The notes: generated by a model from the sequence alone, not told the origin. Shown: positions 1-10,011, counted from the first letter of the stretch. The stretch is 64,000 bases of DNA from Shewanella sp. ANA-3 (GCF_000203935.1 NC_008573.1:1-64000); one strand, 5' to 3'. Program-made: numbers and translations.

Positions 1-929
1 AAGGCCAATATCTGGAAACTGATTAAGACTAATGAAAGAAAAGTTGTTTCCATTATGACAACGAGCACGATCATTCGAGGCACTAATTACTTCATAACCG
101 AGTTGCTGACCTATTCGCAACAGGTGATATTGCATTTCGGTGTGAAGATCCTCTTCTTCTTTGTCTCCCATGACTTCATTATGTCTTTTTTTAAGCGATT
201 GTTGGATTTTCAATAATTCTTTTTCTGATAACGAAGCATCATCACTAACGATGATTTTTTTCGAACCTATTTCGAAAAGAAACCCAGCGATTGCACCGAG
301 ATCTTTGGAAAATTCTTGCTTAAACTGAACATTTTTTTCTAGAATGATCTCACGCATTCTAAGATATTCACTCCACGAACCAAGTTTAATCTTTTCTTTG
401 AACAATTGGTTAAATCCATTAACTATTACAGTATTAAAGGGAGGCATGATTTCTGGATGAAGAAAATAAAGAATATTTGCCACTGCTGGACCAAGACCTT
501 TAATTTTGTTTTGTTCAAGAAGAATGATCTCTTTCAAAAGCTGCTCTTCACTCTTGGCGTTAAAGCAGCGCTCAAGGAATTGACCAAATATAAGTTGATT
601 GTTTTCATTTTCATAAATATCCGGAATTCTAAGTTTTGGTTTCCAGTAAAACGCATGGGCTGCACCAATGAAAACCTGCTTTTGTTCTGTAATGCAATTA
701 AGGACAAATTCAAGAGAAGAATCTTTGAAATCATTCCCAAAGTTTTTAGTTTTTATTTTTTCGATAACGTTTAAGACTCCTCGACGAATAGAGCGGAAGG
801 CTTTTAATCGTTCTTGACTATTGATATACCAAGTGTTGTAGACCGATTCTTCGTCTGATTTATACTTATCAATGAGTTCTTGCAATTCAAAAAACCTCAA
901 ATATTTATAATACGCATAGACATCATGAT
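1..929 (-). pseudogene. 5'-truncated restriction-endonuclease-like gene, runs off left edge
   Basis: An open minus-strand frame runs from about 929 to the window edge with no stop (about 309 codons) and no convincing start codon. The upstream end is fused to sequence leading into an IS110 remnant, so the 5' end appears lost. Visible features are a possible helix-hairpin-helix segment (GLGPAVANILYF, plus-strand 460-500) and, close to the window edge, a block HTEMQYHLLRIG followed by ASNDRAR. That block resembles the core of putative type II restriction endonucleases (DNA cleavage). The family call is from pattern memory only; the open frame and truncation are seen directly. The rest of the gene lies outside the window. 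Confidence 0.45.
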
Positions 930-934
930 TCCCT

Positions 935-1342
935 GAACGAGGTGTCGACCGCCTTCGTTGTCGTGGGGTAGTCGAACCAGAGCCACACTGTTAATGAGCA
1001 TTAATCGTTAACAGAAACAGGAGATCGACATGTCTAAACCTAGCACGATTTTCATCGGCAAGGATGTGCACAAAGAAACCGTGGATGTTGCGTTTGTTTC
1101 TACCAACAATAGTGCCGTCTCTTTTTACGACACTATCCCTACCAACAGTCGTTCAGCTCTCAACCTTATCAAGAAGTTTGCATATAAAGCCAGTCACTTA
1201 TGTGTGGTTTATGAAGCAGGCCCCTGCGGCTATTGGCTCTACAGATAGTTAAAACACAAGGGTTGACACATTTGGTCATCTTATCGCTGTTTATTGAATA
1301 ACTGCGAATGCTGCTTTGGCTGGATCTATTCAGTCGTCTTTG
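935..1342 (+). mobile_element. IS110-family remnant
   Basis: This is the left part of an IS110-like element. It starts somewhere at 930-990, carries the first part of a DEDD transposase, and is interrupted on the right by the IS5 insertion at 1343. Exact ends cannot be fixed because IS110 elements usually lack clear terminal repeats. It sits at the point where the upstream restriction-like gene loses its start. Confidence 0.55.
1030..1248 (+). pseudogene. IS110 transposase, N-terminal fragment
   Basis: A 72-codon fragment starting MSKPSTIFIGKDVHKE matches the start of IS110/IS1111 DEDD transposases, with the first catalytic Asp in GKDVHKE. The motif YEAGPCGYWLYR is also typical. The frame ends at TAG right after LYR, where family members continue with a Tyr codon, so a nonsense change is likely. 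Sequence just beyond still encodes LKHKG-like residues before homology decays. Full-length proteins are over 300 aa, so this is inactive. AGGAG-like SD at 1018-1024. Confidence 0.7.
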
Positions 1343-1346
1343 CTAG

Positions 1347-2540
1347 GGAACCTGCGATTAAGTCAGTACGCTGCGGTTTAAATTCACCGAAGTTTCTTCC
1401 TCTACTTTTTCCGCACCGATTTTCCCGTCTTGGGCAAAAAAACAGCAGTTTTATCCCACTTTTAGCCAGTTTTCTGGCTTCTACCCGATTTTAGGTAGTC
1501 TTCGGCTCATAGCGTAACATCTGGTCCACTCTGACGATGTTGGCCAACGCAAATAACATCGCCAGATGATTATCGTTTTTCACCAAGCCTTTATAGCGAG
1601 CTTTCACAAAGCCAAATTGGCACTTAATGATGCGGAATGGATGTTCTACCTTAGCTCTAATGCTAGCCTTCAAGTACTCAGTTCTGATGAGCACTTTATT
1701 GAGACGTGGATGTTGCTTGAGGGTTCTGACTTTGCCCGGACGTTCTGCTATCAGCCAATCGACCTTCTTATCTGCAAGTACCTTGCGCTTTTCTGCGCCT
1801 TGATAACCGGCATCGGCTGACACAAATTGTTCTTCACCGTGTAGCAAGTTTTCCAGCTGATTTAAATCGTGCTCGTTCGCTGACGTGGTCACCAAGCTGT
1901 GGGTTAAGCCACTTTTGGCGTCGACGCCGATATGTACCTTCATCCCAAAGTGCCATTGGTTGCCTTTCTTGGTTTGGTGCATATCGCCGTCACGTTGGTT
2001 TTGCTTATTTTTAGTTGAGCTCGGCGCTTCGATAATCGTTGCATCAACTAACGTGCCTTGCGTCATCATGACACCGCATTCACTGAGCCATTGGTTTATG
2101 GTGCTGAGTATCTTACGGGCCAGCTTATGCTGCTCCAACAGATGGCGAAAATTCATGATGGTCGTGCGGTCAGGCATGGCGCTATCTAAGGATAGATGTG
2201 CAAACAAGCGCATTGATGCAATTTCATAGAACGCATCTTCCATGGCACCATCACTTAGGTTGTACCAGTGCTGCATGCAGTGGATACGCACCATGGTTTC
2301 CAATGGATAAGGACGGCGGCCATTGCCAGCTTTAGGGTAAACAGGTTCGATAACAGCAAGGAGTTTTGCCCAAGGAAGAATCGCATCCATCCGAGACAGG
2401 AAGATTTCCTTACGGGTCTGACGGCGTTTACTGGAGAATTCGCTATCGGCAAATGTGAGTTGATGTTCCATGAGCTGACCTGTTCCTTGGCAAACTGGAT
2501 GAGTACATGATCTCATATCAGGGACTTATTCGCATCATCC
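1347..2540 (-). mobile_element. IS5-family insertion sequence, complete
   Basis: The ends are imperfect inverted repeats: left GGAACCTGCGATTAAGTC and the complement of the right end GGATGATGCGAATAAGTC. They are flanked on both sides by CTAG (1343-1346 and 2541-2544), a target duplication of the YTAR type expected for IS5. Total length of 1194 bp matches the family. One intact transposase lies inside on minus. The element lies between the IS110 remnant and the copper operon. Confidence 0.85.
1491..2468 (-). CDS. IS5 family transposase
   Basis: DDE transposase of the IS5 group, about 325 aa from the internal start [13 protein letters not shown] longer frame opens at 2516, but its extra N-terminus has no counterpart in IS5 proteins that I recall. 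The sequence closely follows enterobacterial IS5 transposase along its whole length: [45 protein letters not shown] (catalytic Asp), VSADAGYQG (second Asp) and a late VEHPFRIIK block carrying the Glu. No stop or frameshift is visible, so it is probably functional and could mobilise the copy. Confidence 0.9.
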   Translation of the reverse strand, partial: EHQLTFADSEFSSKRRQTRKEIFLSRMDAILPWAKLLAVIEPVYPKAGNGRRPYPLETMVRIHCMQHWYNLSDGAMEDAFYEIASMRLFAHLSLDSAMPDRTTIMNFRHLLEQHKLARKILSTINQWLSECGVMMTQGTLVDATIIEAPSSTKNKQNQRDGDMHQTKKGNQWHFGMKVHIGVDAKSGLTHSLVTTSANEHDLNQLENLLHGEEQFVSADAGYQGAEKRKVLADKKVDWLIAERPGKVRTLKQHPRLNKVLIRTEYLKASIRAKVEHPFRIIKCQFGFVKARYKGLVKNDNHLAMLFALANIVRVDQMLRYEPKTT

Positions 2541-2554
2541 CTAGGTTTAACTGG

Positions 2555-2836
2555 CTACTTGTGATGTTTAGTTTCCCTGCTTTCATCATGATCTCGGTGC
2601 GAAGATGCATCCTGCTCCGCATTATCTTCATGCTGGTGATCTGTGCCATGAGCCCCATGTTTTCCATGCATAAAGAAATGCATAAAAGGACATGCGAGTA
2701 ATATTAGATACGGTAAAAGTTGCCAAGTATGCTGCCGGTGTTCACTCAACAGAAAATATACCGCGGCACCTATAAGCCCAAGAGCGGCTAGCCCTTTGGG
2801 GGTAAACCAGAATGATGACTTTCTATGCTTTGGCAT
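2555..2836 (-). CDS. DUF2933-like small membrane protein of copper operon
   Basis: 93 aa with two hydrophobic segments (about residues 14-30 and 38-57). The signature LLSEHRQH then LLLACPFMHFFMHG is characteristic of DUF2933 proteins, which are common in copper and other metal resistance clusters. The C-terminal 35 residues are rich in His and Asp and could bind metal. It lies 43 bp downstream of the cupredoxin gene and is the last gene of the copA operon, right at the IS5 edge. Exact function is unknown. Confidence 0.75.
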   Translation of the reverse strand: MPKHRKSSFWFTPKGLAALGLIGAAVYFLLSEHRQHTWQLLPYLILLACPFMHFFMHGKHGAHGTDHQHEDNAEQDASSHRDHDESRETKHHK

Positions 2837-2879
2837 GTCGCACCTCGCCGATTCATTTGAAAAAGAATTGCCGATTACA

Positions 2880-3239
2880 CTATTTTTTACCTACAGAGAT
2901 CAGACCTCGATACATTTGCATCTGACAATGAAAAGCGTACTCACCAGGCTGCATTTCCGGAAGTTGAATGGATTTCTGCTTATTAAGCGGTAAGGTGTCA
3001 CTGATTTCCAGTTCAGGGATCTGTAGGATTTCCGAACAGGGAGATTGGTCCTTGCGCAGAAATTTAAGTTCTACCGGTGTGCCGGCGGGCACTTTGATTC
3101 GCGAAGGTGAATAAGTGCCGTTTTCAACAATGATCACTAGCTCTTTTTCCTTTACATCAGCCTCTCTTGGTTTGTAAAGCCAAAACCACCAAACAATAAG
3201 TGTAATCAGGACAATGCCAGCTATATTGACCAATAACAT
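2880..3239 (-). CDS. Membrane-anchored cupredoxin-domain protein
   Basis: 119 aa: an N-terminal transmembrane anchor (residues 3-21, ending WLYKP) followed by a periplasmic cupredoxin fold (VENGTYSPSRIKVPAGTPVELKF is the typical strand pattern). Likely copper ligands are Cys in DQSPCSE and the C-terminal FHCQMQMYRG. It probably binds copper in the periplasm and hands it to, or receives it from, the neighbouring CopA or other partners. It is 36 bp downstream of copA and cotranscribed. Such cupredoxin/CopA pairs are frequent in Shewanella-type and Legionella-type islands. Confidence 0.8.
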   Translation of the reverse strand: MLLVNIAGIVLITLIVWWFWLYKPREADVKEKELVIIVENGTYSPSRIKVPAGTPVELKFLRKDQSPCSEILQIPELEISDTLPLNKQKSIQLPEMQPGEYAFHCQMQMYRGLISVGKK

Positions 3240-3275
3240 ATCTATGCTCCTTAGTGAGGTATTACCGAGCTTTCA

Positions 3276-5612
3276 TCAGTGTTCCCGAGCGCTAAACAGT
3301 CTCAAACGATTGGCGTTTGTCACCACAGTCAATGACGAAAATGCCATTGCGGCACCAGCTATTACCGGACTTAACAGTAAACCAAACAACGGATACAGCG
3401 CTCCGGCTGCGAAAGGGATCCCCGCTACGTTGTAAATAAATGCACCGAGCAAATTCTGTTTAATGTTTCTCAGCGTGGCTTTGCTCACAGCAATCGCATC
3501 AGCAAGTCCATGCAGAGAGCCGCGCATTAAGGTAATATCCGCACTCTCGATAGCAACGTCCGTCCCCGTGCCAATAGCAAAGCCGACATTAGCAATCGCT
3601 AGAGCTGGTGCGTCATTGATACCGTCACCCGTCATGCCGACGATCTCTCCCGCCATCTGCAGTTCCTTAACCTTTTTCGATTTATCTTCTGGTAATACTT
3701 CAGCAAAAAATTCGTTAATTCCCGCCTTTTCAGCTACCGCCTTTGCTGTCGCACGATTATCGCCGGTCAGCATAACGACGCGAATACCGTTGTGCTGCAA
3801 CCGCTTGATCGCGGAAATGGAGTCCTCCTTAATGGGATCTGCCACCGCGATAATCGCTGCAAGCTGGTTGTTAACTGCAAAATACATCGGTGTTTTTGCC
3901 TCTGCGGCGAGAGCTTGTGCTCTTTCAACGAAATCTCCGAGTTCGACATTGCACTCAAGCATCAGTTTTTCATTCCCGAACAGCAGTTGATTTCCATCCA
4001 CTTCCGCCTGCACTCCATGACCTGCGATCGCATTGAAATTAGAGACTTTTCCCAACTCAAGGCCTTTTTCTTGAGCAGATTCGACGATAGCTAATGCCAG
4101 TGGATGTTCTGATCCTGACTCTAGGGATGCAGCAAGTTGCAAAATATCATCCTCGCTCTGTTTGCCTGCAACTAACACATCTGTAACCTTGGGAGTCCCC
4201 AAAGTGATGGTCCCAGTCTTGTCCAGAATCATTGCCGATATTTTCGAAGCGGTTTGCAACGCCTCACCATTGCGGATCAACACTCCGACCTCGGCAGCTT
4301 TTCCAACGCCCACCATAACTGACATAGGCGTTGCGAGTCCCAAGGCACAAGGGCAAGCGATAATGAGTACGGTGGTAGCAGATACGATGGCATAGGCTAC
4401 CGTCGGATTTGGGCCAAAGTTAAGCCAAATCAATGCACTGCTAACTGCAACAATCATCACCACGGGCACAAAATAAGCTGCAATTACATCCGCCAAACGA
4501 CCAATAGACGGTTTGGAATTTTGTGCACGTTTGACCATATTGATAATCTGCGCCAATGCCGTGTCCTTTCCAATACGGGTGGTCCTAAACAAAATGGCTC
4601 CATTTTTATTAATGGTACCTGCCGCCACCATGTCGCCGACGGCTTTTTCTACTGGCATAGGTTCACCTGTTAACATGGATTCATCAATGGCTGTGTAGCC
4701 TTCAATAACTTCACCATCAACAGGGACTTTTTCTCCGGGGCGAACACGCACAACATCATCCATTAACACCTGTTCGATGGCGATATCTACTTCTTTTTCA
4801 TTGCGAATTACTCTGGCAGTCTTGGCTTGCAAACCAATGAGACGTTTAATTGCTTCAGAGGTTCGTCCGCGAGCTCGTAACTCCAATGCCAGCCCTAAGT
4901 CAATCAAACCAATAATCATGGCGGTAGCTTCAAAATAAACATGGCGCGCCATCTCTGGGACAACATCAGGGATGAATACAACGACCATGGAGTAGATCCA
5001 TGCGGTTCCCGTACCTAAAGCAATCAGGGTGTCCATATTGGCTGAATGATTTTTAAAAGACTGCCAAGCGCCCATATAAAAGTGTTTACCAGAAAACACC
5101 ATTACGCCAAGGGTCAGTAATCCAACAACTAGCCACACAAATCTCTCTTCAGCCGAGCTTACCGTCATATCACCGACGAAGAGGCCATAAATCATCAAAG
5201 GCCCCCCTATAGATAACGCTATCGTCATCTCACGCATTAGCCGTTTGTAGTAAGCTCTGTCTGCTCGCTCCTTTTCTACCAGCACGTCATCTTCGCGCTC
5301 AGCCAATGCGAGCTTAGCGTGGTAGCCCGCTTTATCCACCGCTTTCACTAACACATCAGCCTGAGCCGCTCCCGTGACACTTACCGTCCTTTGCGCGAAA
5401 TTCATCACGGCGTTTTGCACGCCTGGAACATTCTTGAGTGCAGATTCAATTTTTCCTACACAACTGGCGCAGCTTGCCCCCTCAATAATGAGTTCCACAA
5501 CATCAGTCTGCTCGTGATGAAACGCCTTGTGTGCATGATGCTCATGACACCTTGTAGATTTACCACCGTCACGAGAAGCAACGTTGGTAGCCCCCGAGTT
5601 TTTAGAACTCAT
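3276..5612 (-). CDS. copA: Copper-translocating P1B-type ATPase
   Basis: About 778 aa. ATP-driven export of Cu(I) across the inner membrane. Domains: His-rich N-terminus ([11 protein letters not shown]), one HMA metal-binding domain with GASCASC near residue 48, transmembrane segments, actuator domain ([10 protein letters not shown]), CPC ion-site motif in [12 protein letters not shown], phosphorylation motif DKTGT, SEHPLA nucleotide-binding motif and the hinge [12 protein letters not shown]. All catalytic motifs are intact. The frame opens nine codons further up (5639), but GGAGG lies 9 nt before the ATG at 5612, so that start is chosen. First gene of a copA-cupredoxin-DUF2933 operon. No CueR-type regulator gene is adjacent. 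Confidence 0.93.
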   Translation of the reverse strand: MSSKNSGATNVASRDGGKSTRCHEHHAHKAFHHEQTDVVELIIEGASCASCVGKIESALKNVPGVQNAVMNFAQRTVSVTGAAQADVLVKAVDKAGYHAKLALAEREDDVLVEKERADRAYYKRLMREMTIALSIGGPLMIYGLFVGDMTVSSAEERFVWLVVGLLTLGVMVFSGKHFYMGAWQSFKNHSANMDTLIALGTGTAWIYSMVVVFIPDVVPEMARHVYFEATAMIIGLIDLGLALELRARGRTSEAIKRLIGLQAKTARVIRNEKEVDIAIEQVLMDDVVRVRPGEKVPVDGEVIEGYTAIDESMLTGEPMPVEKAVGDMVAAGTINKNGAILFRTTRIGKDTALAQIINMVKRAQNSKPSIGRLADVIAAYFVPVVMIVAVSSALIWLNFGPNPTVAYAIVSATTVLIIACPCALGLATPMSVMVGVGKAAEVGVLIRNGEALQTASKISAMILDKTGTITLGTPKVTDVLVAGKQSEDDILQLAASLESGSEHPLALAIVESAQEKGLELGKVSNFNAIAGHGVQAEVDGNQLLFGNEKLMLECNVELGDFVERAQALAAEAKTPMYFAVNNQLAAIIAVADPIKEDSISAIKRLQHNGIRVVMLTGDNRATAKAVAEKAGINEFFAEVLPEDKSKKVKELQMAGEIVGMTGDGINDAPALAIANVGFAIGTGTDVAIESADITLMRGSLHGLADAIAVSKATLRNIKQNLLGAFIYNVAGIPFAAGALYPLFGLLLSPVIAGAAMAFSSLTVVTNANRLRLFSAREH

Positions 5613-5787
5613 AATGCTGCGCCTCCAACTGGTCAACATGAACTAATGACTTATTCAGCAAAGCTTCTTCAATAGAGGCTTACCTATCAGTTATAAGTTT
5701 AGGTGCTTTTTAAATTGGGCTACATATATGCCATGCCAAACACCTTATTACTTATTCATATCGAAACGCTTCCTTATCAAAACCTTA

Positions 5788-6450
5788 TTATCTATCGTCA
5801 AAGTAAGACCTTAACATCTGGCTCATTGCCATTTCGGCCATGTTTTCATCTCTCTGGGCTATGGCCTCAATAAGCTCTAATCCTTTGGTATTGAACTGCA
5901 TTGATATAGTGTAAGAATGACGCTCTTCTTTTACATTAGCTGTAGCGACTTGCACCAATGATTGAAATAAGCCTGTCAAAAAGCGATTGTTTGTTAAGCC
6001 CGCTATTTGCTCTGTTAATACTTGACAAGATATATGCTTCATTGAAGCAATTATCCTTAGATTTTCAACATCTTTACTTGTGCAATTGTGCGCAGCTATA
6101 CGAGCAATCATTTGCCCAATGAGTAGCAGCGCATACTGTAACTCGAAAAAAGAAAATTTCCCGGCGCTAAACAGCTCATTACACGCAGACTCAACCCGTT
6201 CAAATGTAACCGGTCTAACAAAGGCTCCCCCCGTTGCGCCACGTTTAATATCAACTAAGCGACTGGCCTCTAGTCCTTTTATTGCTTCCCTTATCGTTGT
6301 TCTGCTCACATTGAAGCAACGAATTAATTCACTTTCCGATGGAAGCTTTTGCCCTGCAATATAGCGGCCATCAAAAATGGCTGTACTTAACTGACCATAA
6401 ATATTGTTGGATGCTTTTATCTGTTCAACTGACTTGAATTTCGTTAACAT
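5788..6450 (-). CDS. GntR-family (FadR-type) transcriptional regulator
   Basis: About 220 aa. The N-terminal winged helix has the GntR signature (SESELIRCFNVSRTTIREAIKGLE) and the rest is an all-helical FCD-like effector domain of weak similarity. ATG at 6450 is preceded by GAGGG and preferred over the upstream frame opening at 6504. It sits 51 bp or more downstream of the OprD porin gene on the same strand, behind a hairpin. It may control uptake of an organic acid or amino acid by that porin, but the effector cannot be read from sequence. Confidence 0.8.
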   Translation of the reverse strand: MLTKFKSVEQIKASNNIYGQLSTAIFDGRYIAGQKLPSESELIRCFNVSRTTIREAIKGLEASRLVDIKRGATGGAFVRPVTFERVESACNELFSAGKFSFFELQYALLLIGQMIARIAAHNCTSKDVENLRIIASMKHISCQVLTEQIAGLTNNRFLTGLFQSLVQVATANVKEERHSYTISMQFNTKGLELIEAIAQRDENMAEMAMSQMLRSYFDDR

Positions 6451-6515
6451 CCGCTTTCCCTCAATGGTGTTTATTTCTGTTTTTATAACAATGATAAAAT
6501 TCAAAAATTATGAAA

Positions 6516-6545
6516 TTCAACCAACTCAAAAATGAGTTGGTTGAA
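6516..6545 (-). terminator. Hairpin between porin and GntR genes
   Basis: Perfect 12-bp arms (TTCAACCAACTC and its complement) around a 6-nt loop, 10 bp after the porin stop codon, followed on minus by an AT-rich stretch. Probably an intrinsic terminator for the porin transcript; its position just before the regulator would also allow an operator role. Confidence 0.65.
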
Positions 6546-6555
6546 TAATTAAAGA

Positions 6556-7782
6556 TTAAAACTTATAAATAAACTTAGCCCTTAAATCGGTAGCATCATT
6601 ATCATTGTTCTCATAGTCCAACACTGAAAAGTCAACTGAAACAAGGCAGTTTTTAAAATCACCGGAAAAACCATAAACCAAGTTTAATGTCCATTCATCA
6701 AGGTCTTTACCTACTTCTGGGTTATTAAACGAAGTGAATCTTAATTTCCCATCCAATTGATTGTATTTATATCCAACACCGAGCTGATATGAGTCAGTTC
6801 CAGCCTCGAAGGCGTTAACACCAGCTGTTTTTGTGGTTGTGGTAAATTGATAATACGCACCTTGTCCAATGCCTCTAAAGACACGATGCTCTCCTTCTGA
6901 ACCACTCACTGTTGTATATGCAGCAAAAAATTCAAAGTTGTTATGATTTGCGCCAAATTTAATACCAAATAAGTTATTATTGGCGAAGTCAGGGTTATCC
7001 CAAGAATTAGTATAGAACTGTGCCGCAATATAGCTTTTTAACGGGATGGGTAACGTGTATTTCACATCAGCGTATAATGCTTTCACCTCACCAATGACAT
7101 CAGCATATGAGGCCTGAATTTTAATTTTTTTTGATGGCGATGTATTAACCTGCGCAAACCACATGCCGCTGTCACCAATATCATAAAACTCCCCCGGACG
7201 ACCTGTTCCGTTTTGTTCAAACTCAACAAAGTCATTATCTGCGTAATATGATTTGTCTGTTCGCGTTTGATATTTAGTTACATATCCTGCTGAAATCTCA
7301 GTGTTTAATAGACTCTTATTGCGGATCTGATACATTTCAAACGACTCCTTGATGAGCCTCGAATCAGAATCGGCGACAAAAGGAGATGAAAAATGTTGTC
7401 TTCCCCCTTTGAAGATTGTATCCCCCAAGGTGTACTTCAAGTATGATTCAGACAAAATGGCGCCATCAGCGTCCATATTGCCCGCTGTTTTTCCATCTCG
7501 GTCATTCCGGCTGTTTATATAGGATCCTTGGAACTCACCTCCGAGTTCAAACCCATTAAGTTCAGCAGTATTAAAAGCAATGTTGCCACCATTCGCCCAG
7601 ATTTGGCTGTCGTGGCTGCCCTCCTTATCAAATGTTTGAGCAAAGTAATATGATTTCATCGCACCATGAACACTTCCTTCTGAGAACCACTTATCAAAGC
7701 TGGAAGCTGTTTCATTTGCAAAAGCTGAAGTGCTGCAAATTAAACCTAGCGCTAATACGGATAGTTTTTTATTACTCATCAT
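6556..7782 (-). CDS. OprD-family outer-membrane porin
   Basis: 408 aa. Clear signal peptide (MMSNKKLSVLALGLICSTSAFA), mature start near ANETASS, then a beta-barrel pattern with many aromatic girdle residues and C-terminal Phe (FIYKF), as required for BAM insertion. Domain order and motifs (GGRQHFSSPFVADSDSRL, SFEMYQIRNKSL) match OprD-type specific channels for small organic solutes. Start could equally be the second Met (7779). Neighbour of a GntR regulator. The substrate is not evident. Confidence 0.8.
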   Translation of the reverse strand: MMSNKKLSVLALGLICSTSAFANETASSFDKWFSEGSVHGAMKSYYFAQTFDKEGSHDSQIWANGGNIAFNTAELNGFELGGEFQGSYINSRNDRDGKTAGNMDADGAILSESYLKYTLGDTIFKGGRQHFSSPFVADSDSRLIKESFEMYQIRNKSLLNTEISAGYVTKYQTRTDKSYYADNDFVEFEQNGTGRPGEFYDIGDSGMWFAQVNTSPSKKIKIQASYADVIGEVKALYADVKYTLPIPLKSYIAAQFYTNSWDNPDFANNNLFGIKFGANHNNFEFFAAYTTVSGSEGEHRVFRGIGQGAYYQFTTTTKTAGVNAFEAGTDSYQLGVGYKYNQLDGKLRFTSFNNPEVGKDLDEWTLNLVYGFSGDFKNCLVSVDFSVLDYENNDNDATDLRAKFIYKF

Positions 7783-8180
7783 TTACCCTTCTACGATTTT
7801 AGTCACTTTACAATGGCCTAGCTTGGTCCCACACCAAATGCATCTAGCCAGTGCAGTCATATTCACCTCATATCTACTGTCGCTACTAAATAGTTAACGT
7901 GTTAGATACGAAGTGACTCCATGAAAGAGAAAATGAGGCAACAACGTTACGACAATAGGTGAACGTAATATGGCTGTTGCCAGGAAGCCAATAGCCATGT
8001 CACCTATTGTTAATTCACCCAATAACAGCCGATGCAGAGTCCTTTGCTAAGATTGCAATAACCACTGGAGTTGAGGAGCACTTCAACAACGCAGGTGTTA
8101 GCGCAAAATTGGCTAATATCTATTTCAAACGACGAAACGTGATATCAATGTAACGCTGAGCCTCGATAACTCTTTCAAAA
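7783..8180. other. Intergenic region without a recognised gene
   Basis: About 400 bp between the porin and YccT-like genes. It holds the porin promoter region and a long interrupted palindrome (7952-8010, listed separately). No frame with a credible start and protein character was found on either strand. Confidence 0.6.
7952..8010. repeat. Long interrupted inverted repeat
   Basis: ACAATAGGTGA at 7952-7962 pairs perfectly with TCACCTATTGT at 8000-8010. An inner pair ATGGCT/AGCCAT extends the stem. Not followed by a clear T-run. It could be a strong RNA hairpin, a recombination remnant or a small mobile-element end. Confidence 0.55.
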
Positions 8181-8630
8181 TTAATCTTTGGCTGACAGAA
8201 CGTTAGCGATAACACTTGTCATCGGCTGTAGTATTAGCTCTTTATTCGCGCCGACATCTGGCGTAACTGTTAGATATGGTTGCTTTAAATATGAGTTGGC
8301 GGCATTCACATCATCTAACTGCGGAGGAGCTAGTGTGATTTGGTTTGAATCAATCACTAGTTGTAGAAAAAGAGGTTGTGATTTTACCCACGTGGATGGG
8401 TCATCAGCATTTACACCCTCAAATAAATCTCTATACCGCACAACCAATACATGTGAACCTGGCGATAACTCTAGTGAACTATCAATGTTGTTATTGGAAT
8501 GTCCGTCCACATTAAGCAGCTCTAGTTCGTCAGAGAATGAGACTTGAGCGGCCTGTGATGGCGGCGCAATGAAAAATAACATCGACAGAGATGACGCAGC
8601 AATGGCTGCAAGAGTAGTTTTTGAGAACAT
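8181..8630 (-). CDS. YccT/DUF2057-like secreted protein
   Basis: About 149 aa from the ATG at 8630, which has GGAG 8 nt upstream; the longer frame from 8663 lacks this. Signal peptide MFSKTTLAAIAASSLSMLFF ends near SQA-AQ. The mature part has the DUF2057 pattern: VSFSDELELLNVDG, then SPGSHVLVVRYRDLF, then a C-terminal LQPMTSVIANV. E. coli YccT of this family modulates curli assembly in the periplasm. Role here is unknown. Confidence 0.75.
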   Translation of the reverse strand: MFSKTTLAAIAASSLSMLFFIAPPSQAAQVSFSDELELLNVDGHSNNNIDSSLELSPGSHVLVVRYRDLFEGVNADDPSTWVKSQPLFLQLVIDSNQITLAPPQLDDVNAANSYLKQPYLTVTPDVGANKELILQPMTSVIANVLSAKD

Positions 8631-8709
8631 AACTGTTTCTCCAGAATTTAAATAACACAACATCTTGGTTCAAAGCATTTTGCTTATCAGACTATTGTTT
8701 TAAATAAAA

Positions 8710-9069
8710 TTACTGGATGTTTGGCGGAGGGGTTTGAACACCTACAGTTATGGAACGATTGCTCCAAGTAGAACCAAAAATCTCTTGTGTTACAGATGGC
8801 TCGATTGGAAGTAAATTAATTGGTGCGATCACCGATACCAAATTATTACAGTGACTAGAACACTGTCCTGATTGACCGCAGTGACTCTTATTCATATCGC
8901 ATTTACAGCCCATATCCCCTTGGCAACACTTCATCGAAGAATGGGCTTTGTGCATTTGTGCAGTTTCAGTAGTTTGCTGTGACATTGGCATAGCAAAAGC
9001 CAGCCTAGGAGCAATTGCCTGGCCGGTTAGCATCATTATCAATGTCATTATTAACAGCAAATTACGCAT
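8710..9069 (-). CDS. Cys/His/Met-rich secreted protein, probable metal binding
   Basis: 119 aa with a signal peptide (LLIMTLIMMLTGQAIA) and a short mature part dense in Cys, His and Met (MKCCQGDMGCKCDMNKSHC then CSSHC), ending in a Pro-rich tail. It resembles small periplasmic proteins found with copper and czc genes (DUF2946/CopL-like), but the family assignment is weak. It is 80 bp upstream of the YccT-like gene on the same strand. Confidence 0.6.
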   Translation of the reverse strand: MRNLLLIMTLIMMLTGQAIAPRLAFAMPMSQQTTETAQMHKAHSSMKCCQGDMGCKCDMNKSHCGQSGQCSSHCNNLVSVIAPINLLPIEPSVTQEIFGSTWSNRSITVGVQTPPPNIQ

Positions 9070-9290
9070 ATTTAACGCTATCTATACTGTTGCTAGAGTT
9101 AGCTAAAAAAATGACACATTTCAGATAAATCTTTCAACAAGTAAATGAGCTAATTAGATATTGATTGATCAATATCAATGTTTTGTTTTTAGATTAATAA
9201 CCAATAGATATTTAATATGTTGTTAATCGTATAACCCATTACAAAAATTTGGTCAAAGGAACACGAGGTTCGCCGCGTCCAGCGAGGCCC
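9070..9290. other. AT-rich intergenic region
   Basis: Contains the promoter region of the Cys-rich gene and a perfect 8-bp dyad with 4-nt centre (GATATTGA/TCAATATC, 9159-9178), a possible operator about 90 bp upstream of that gene. No gene seen. Confidence 0.5.
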
Positions 9291-9381
9291 GAAACTCACA
9301 TTGGGGCATAAACGTTTTAGAAATGGCAGTACACCGATCTGGTCGCTGCCTCTCAGTATGATCTTTTAATACTCAGTATGA
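9291..9381 (-). repeat. Dispersed ~90-bp repeat, copy A, with terminator-like hairpin
   Basis: Aligns with 44583-44672 at roughly 85 percent. On minus it contains a GGCAG/CTGCC hairpin followed by T-rich sequence. It also holds tandem units of TCATACTGAG, one of which encodes the last residues of the adjacent gene. In both places it lies at the 3' end of a minus-strand gene. Confidence 0.7.
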
Positions 9382-9798
9382 TTCTTTATTACTTAGTATG
9401 AGACTTATTACTCTCCCACAGTTGAAATGGCGGAGGAAGTAATTGATAGTGACTCGATGTTTACCACCAACCAAGTAATACTTACCTTCCAGCTTTGCGA
9501 GTGAAATGCCAGCTTTGGGCCAAAATTGGTCTGAAAAAAAATTGGGGCTATCTTCTAAAATTCCCAAATAATGCCCCATAGAAGTATGGTGGCCATTTAA
9601 TAGGTTTCCCCAGGAGACCGCAGGAATCATCCCTTGTTCGTGTCCCACAATAAGGTCATATGGCACTGTTTCATAGGTAATTTGGCCCTTATCGATAACC
9701 CAGCCTCTTTCCAATGCTAGTTCAGTTAGGTTGACTAAAACCGCATCGCTGAGAGGGGCGGGTTGAAGAACATTAAGCTCTCTGAGATTTATCTTCAA
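9373..9798 (-). CDS. Hypothetical protein with ParB/Srx-like GGKHRV motif
   Basis: 141 aa, no signal peptide or membrane segment. Near residue 110 it has KYYLVGGKHRVTINYFLRHF. This resembles the G-x-HR signature of ParB/sulfiredoxin-fold proteins (nucleotide hydrolysis or nuclease activity), but the similarity is short. Its last codons lie in a repeat also found behind the HNH nuclease gene at 44.7 kb. Function unknown. Confidence 0.55.
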   Translation of the reverse strand: MKINLRELNVLQPAPLSDAVLVNLTELALERGWVIDKGQITYETVPYDLIVGHEQGMIPAVSWGNLLNGHHTSMGHYLGILEDSPNFFSDQFWPKAGISLAKLEGKYYLVGGKHRVTINYFLRHFNCGRVISLILSNKESY

Positions 9799-10011
9799 TT
9801 TTCATTTCCTTGCAGGTATTGCCAGCGATTAAAGTGGTTCAGGAAAGCACAAAGGCTTCCGCGGATTTTACGTCTGTAAATACCTGACATTTTTTATCGC
9901 TTTTCAAAATTCGATGGATGTTTGGTTCATCGTAAGGCTTAACATCCCAGTATTTCGGAGTCTCAGCCTTGAGCTCGGCAGCTATGAGCCAGCCATTTTT
10001 ATTTGCGATAA

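Noticed and set aside
406..774. 122-codon plus ORF
   Set aside because: Shadow of the longer, protein-like minus frame of the truncated restriction-like gene.
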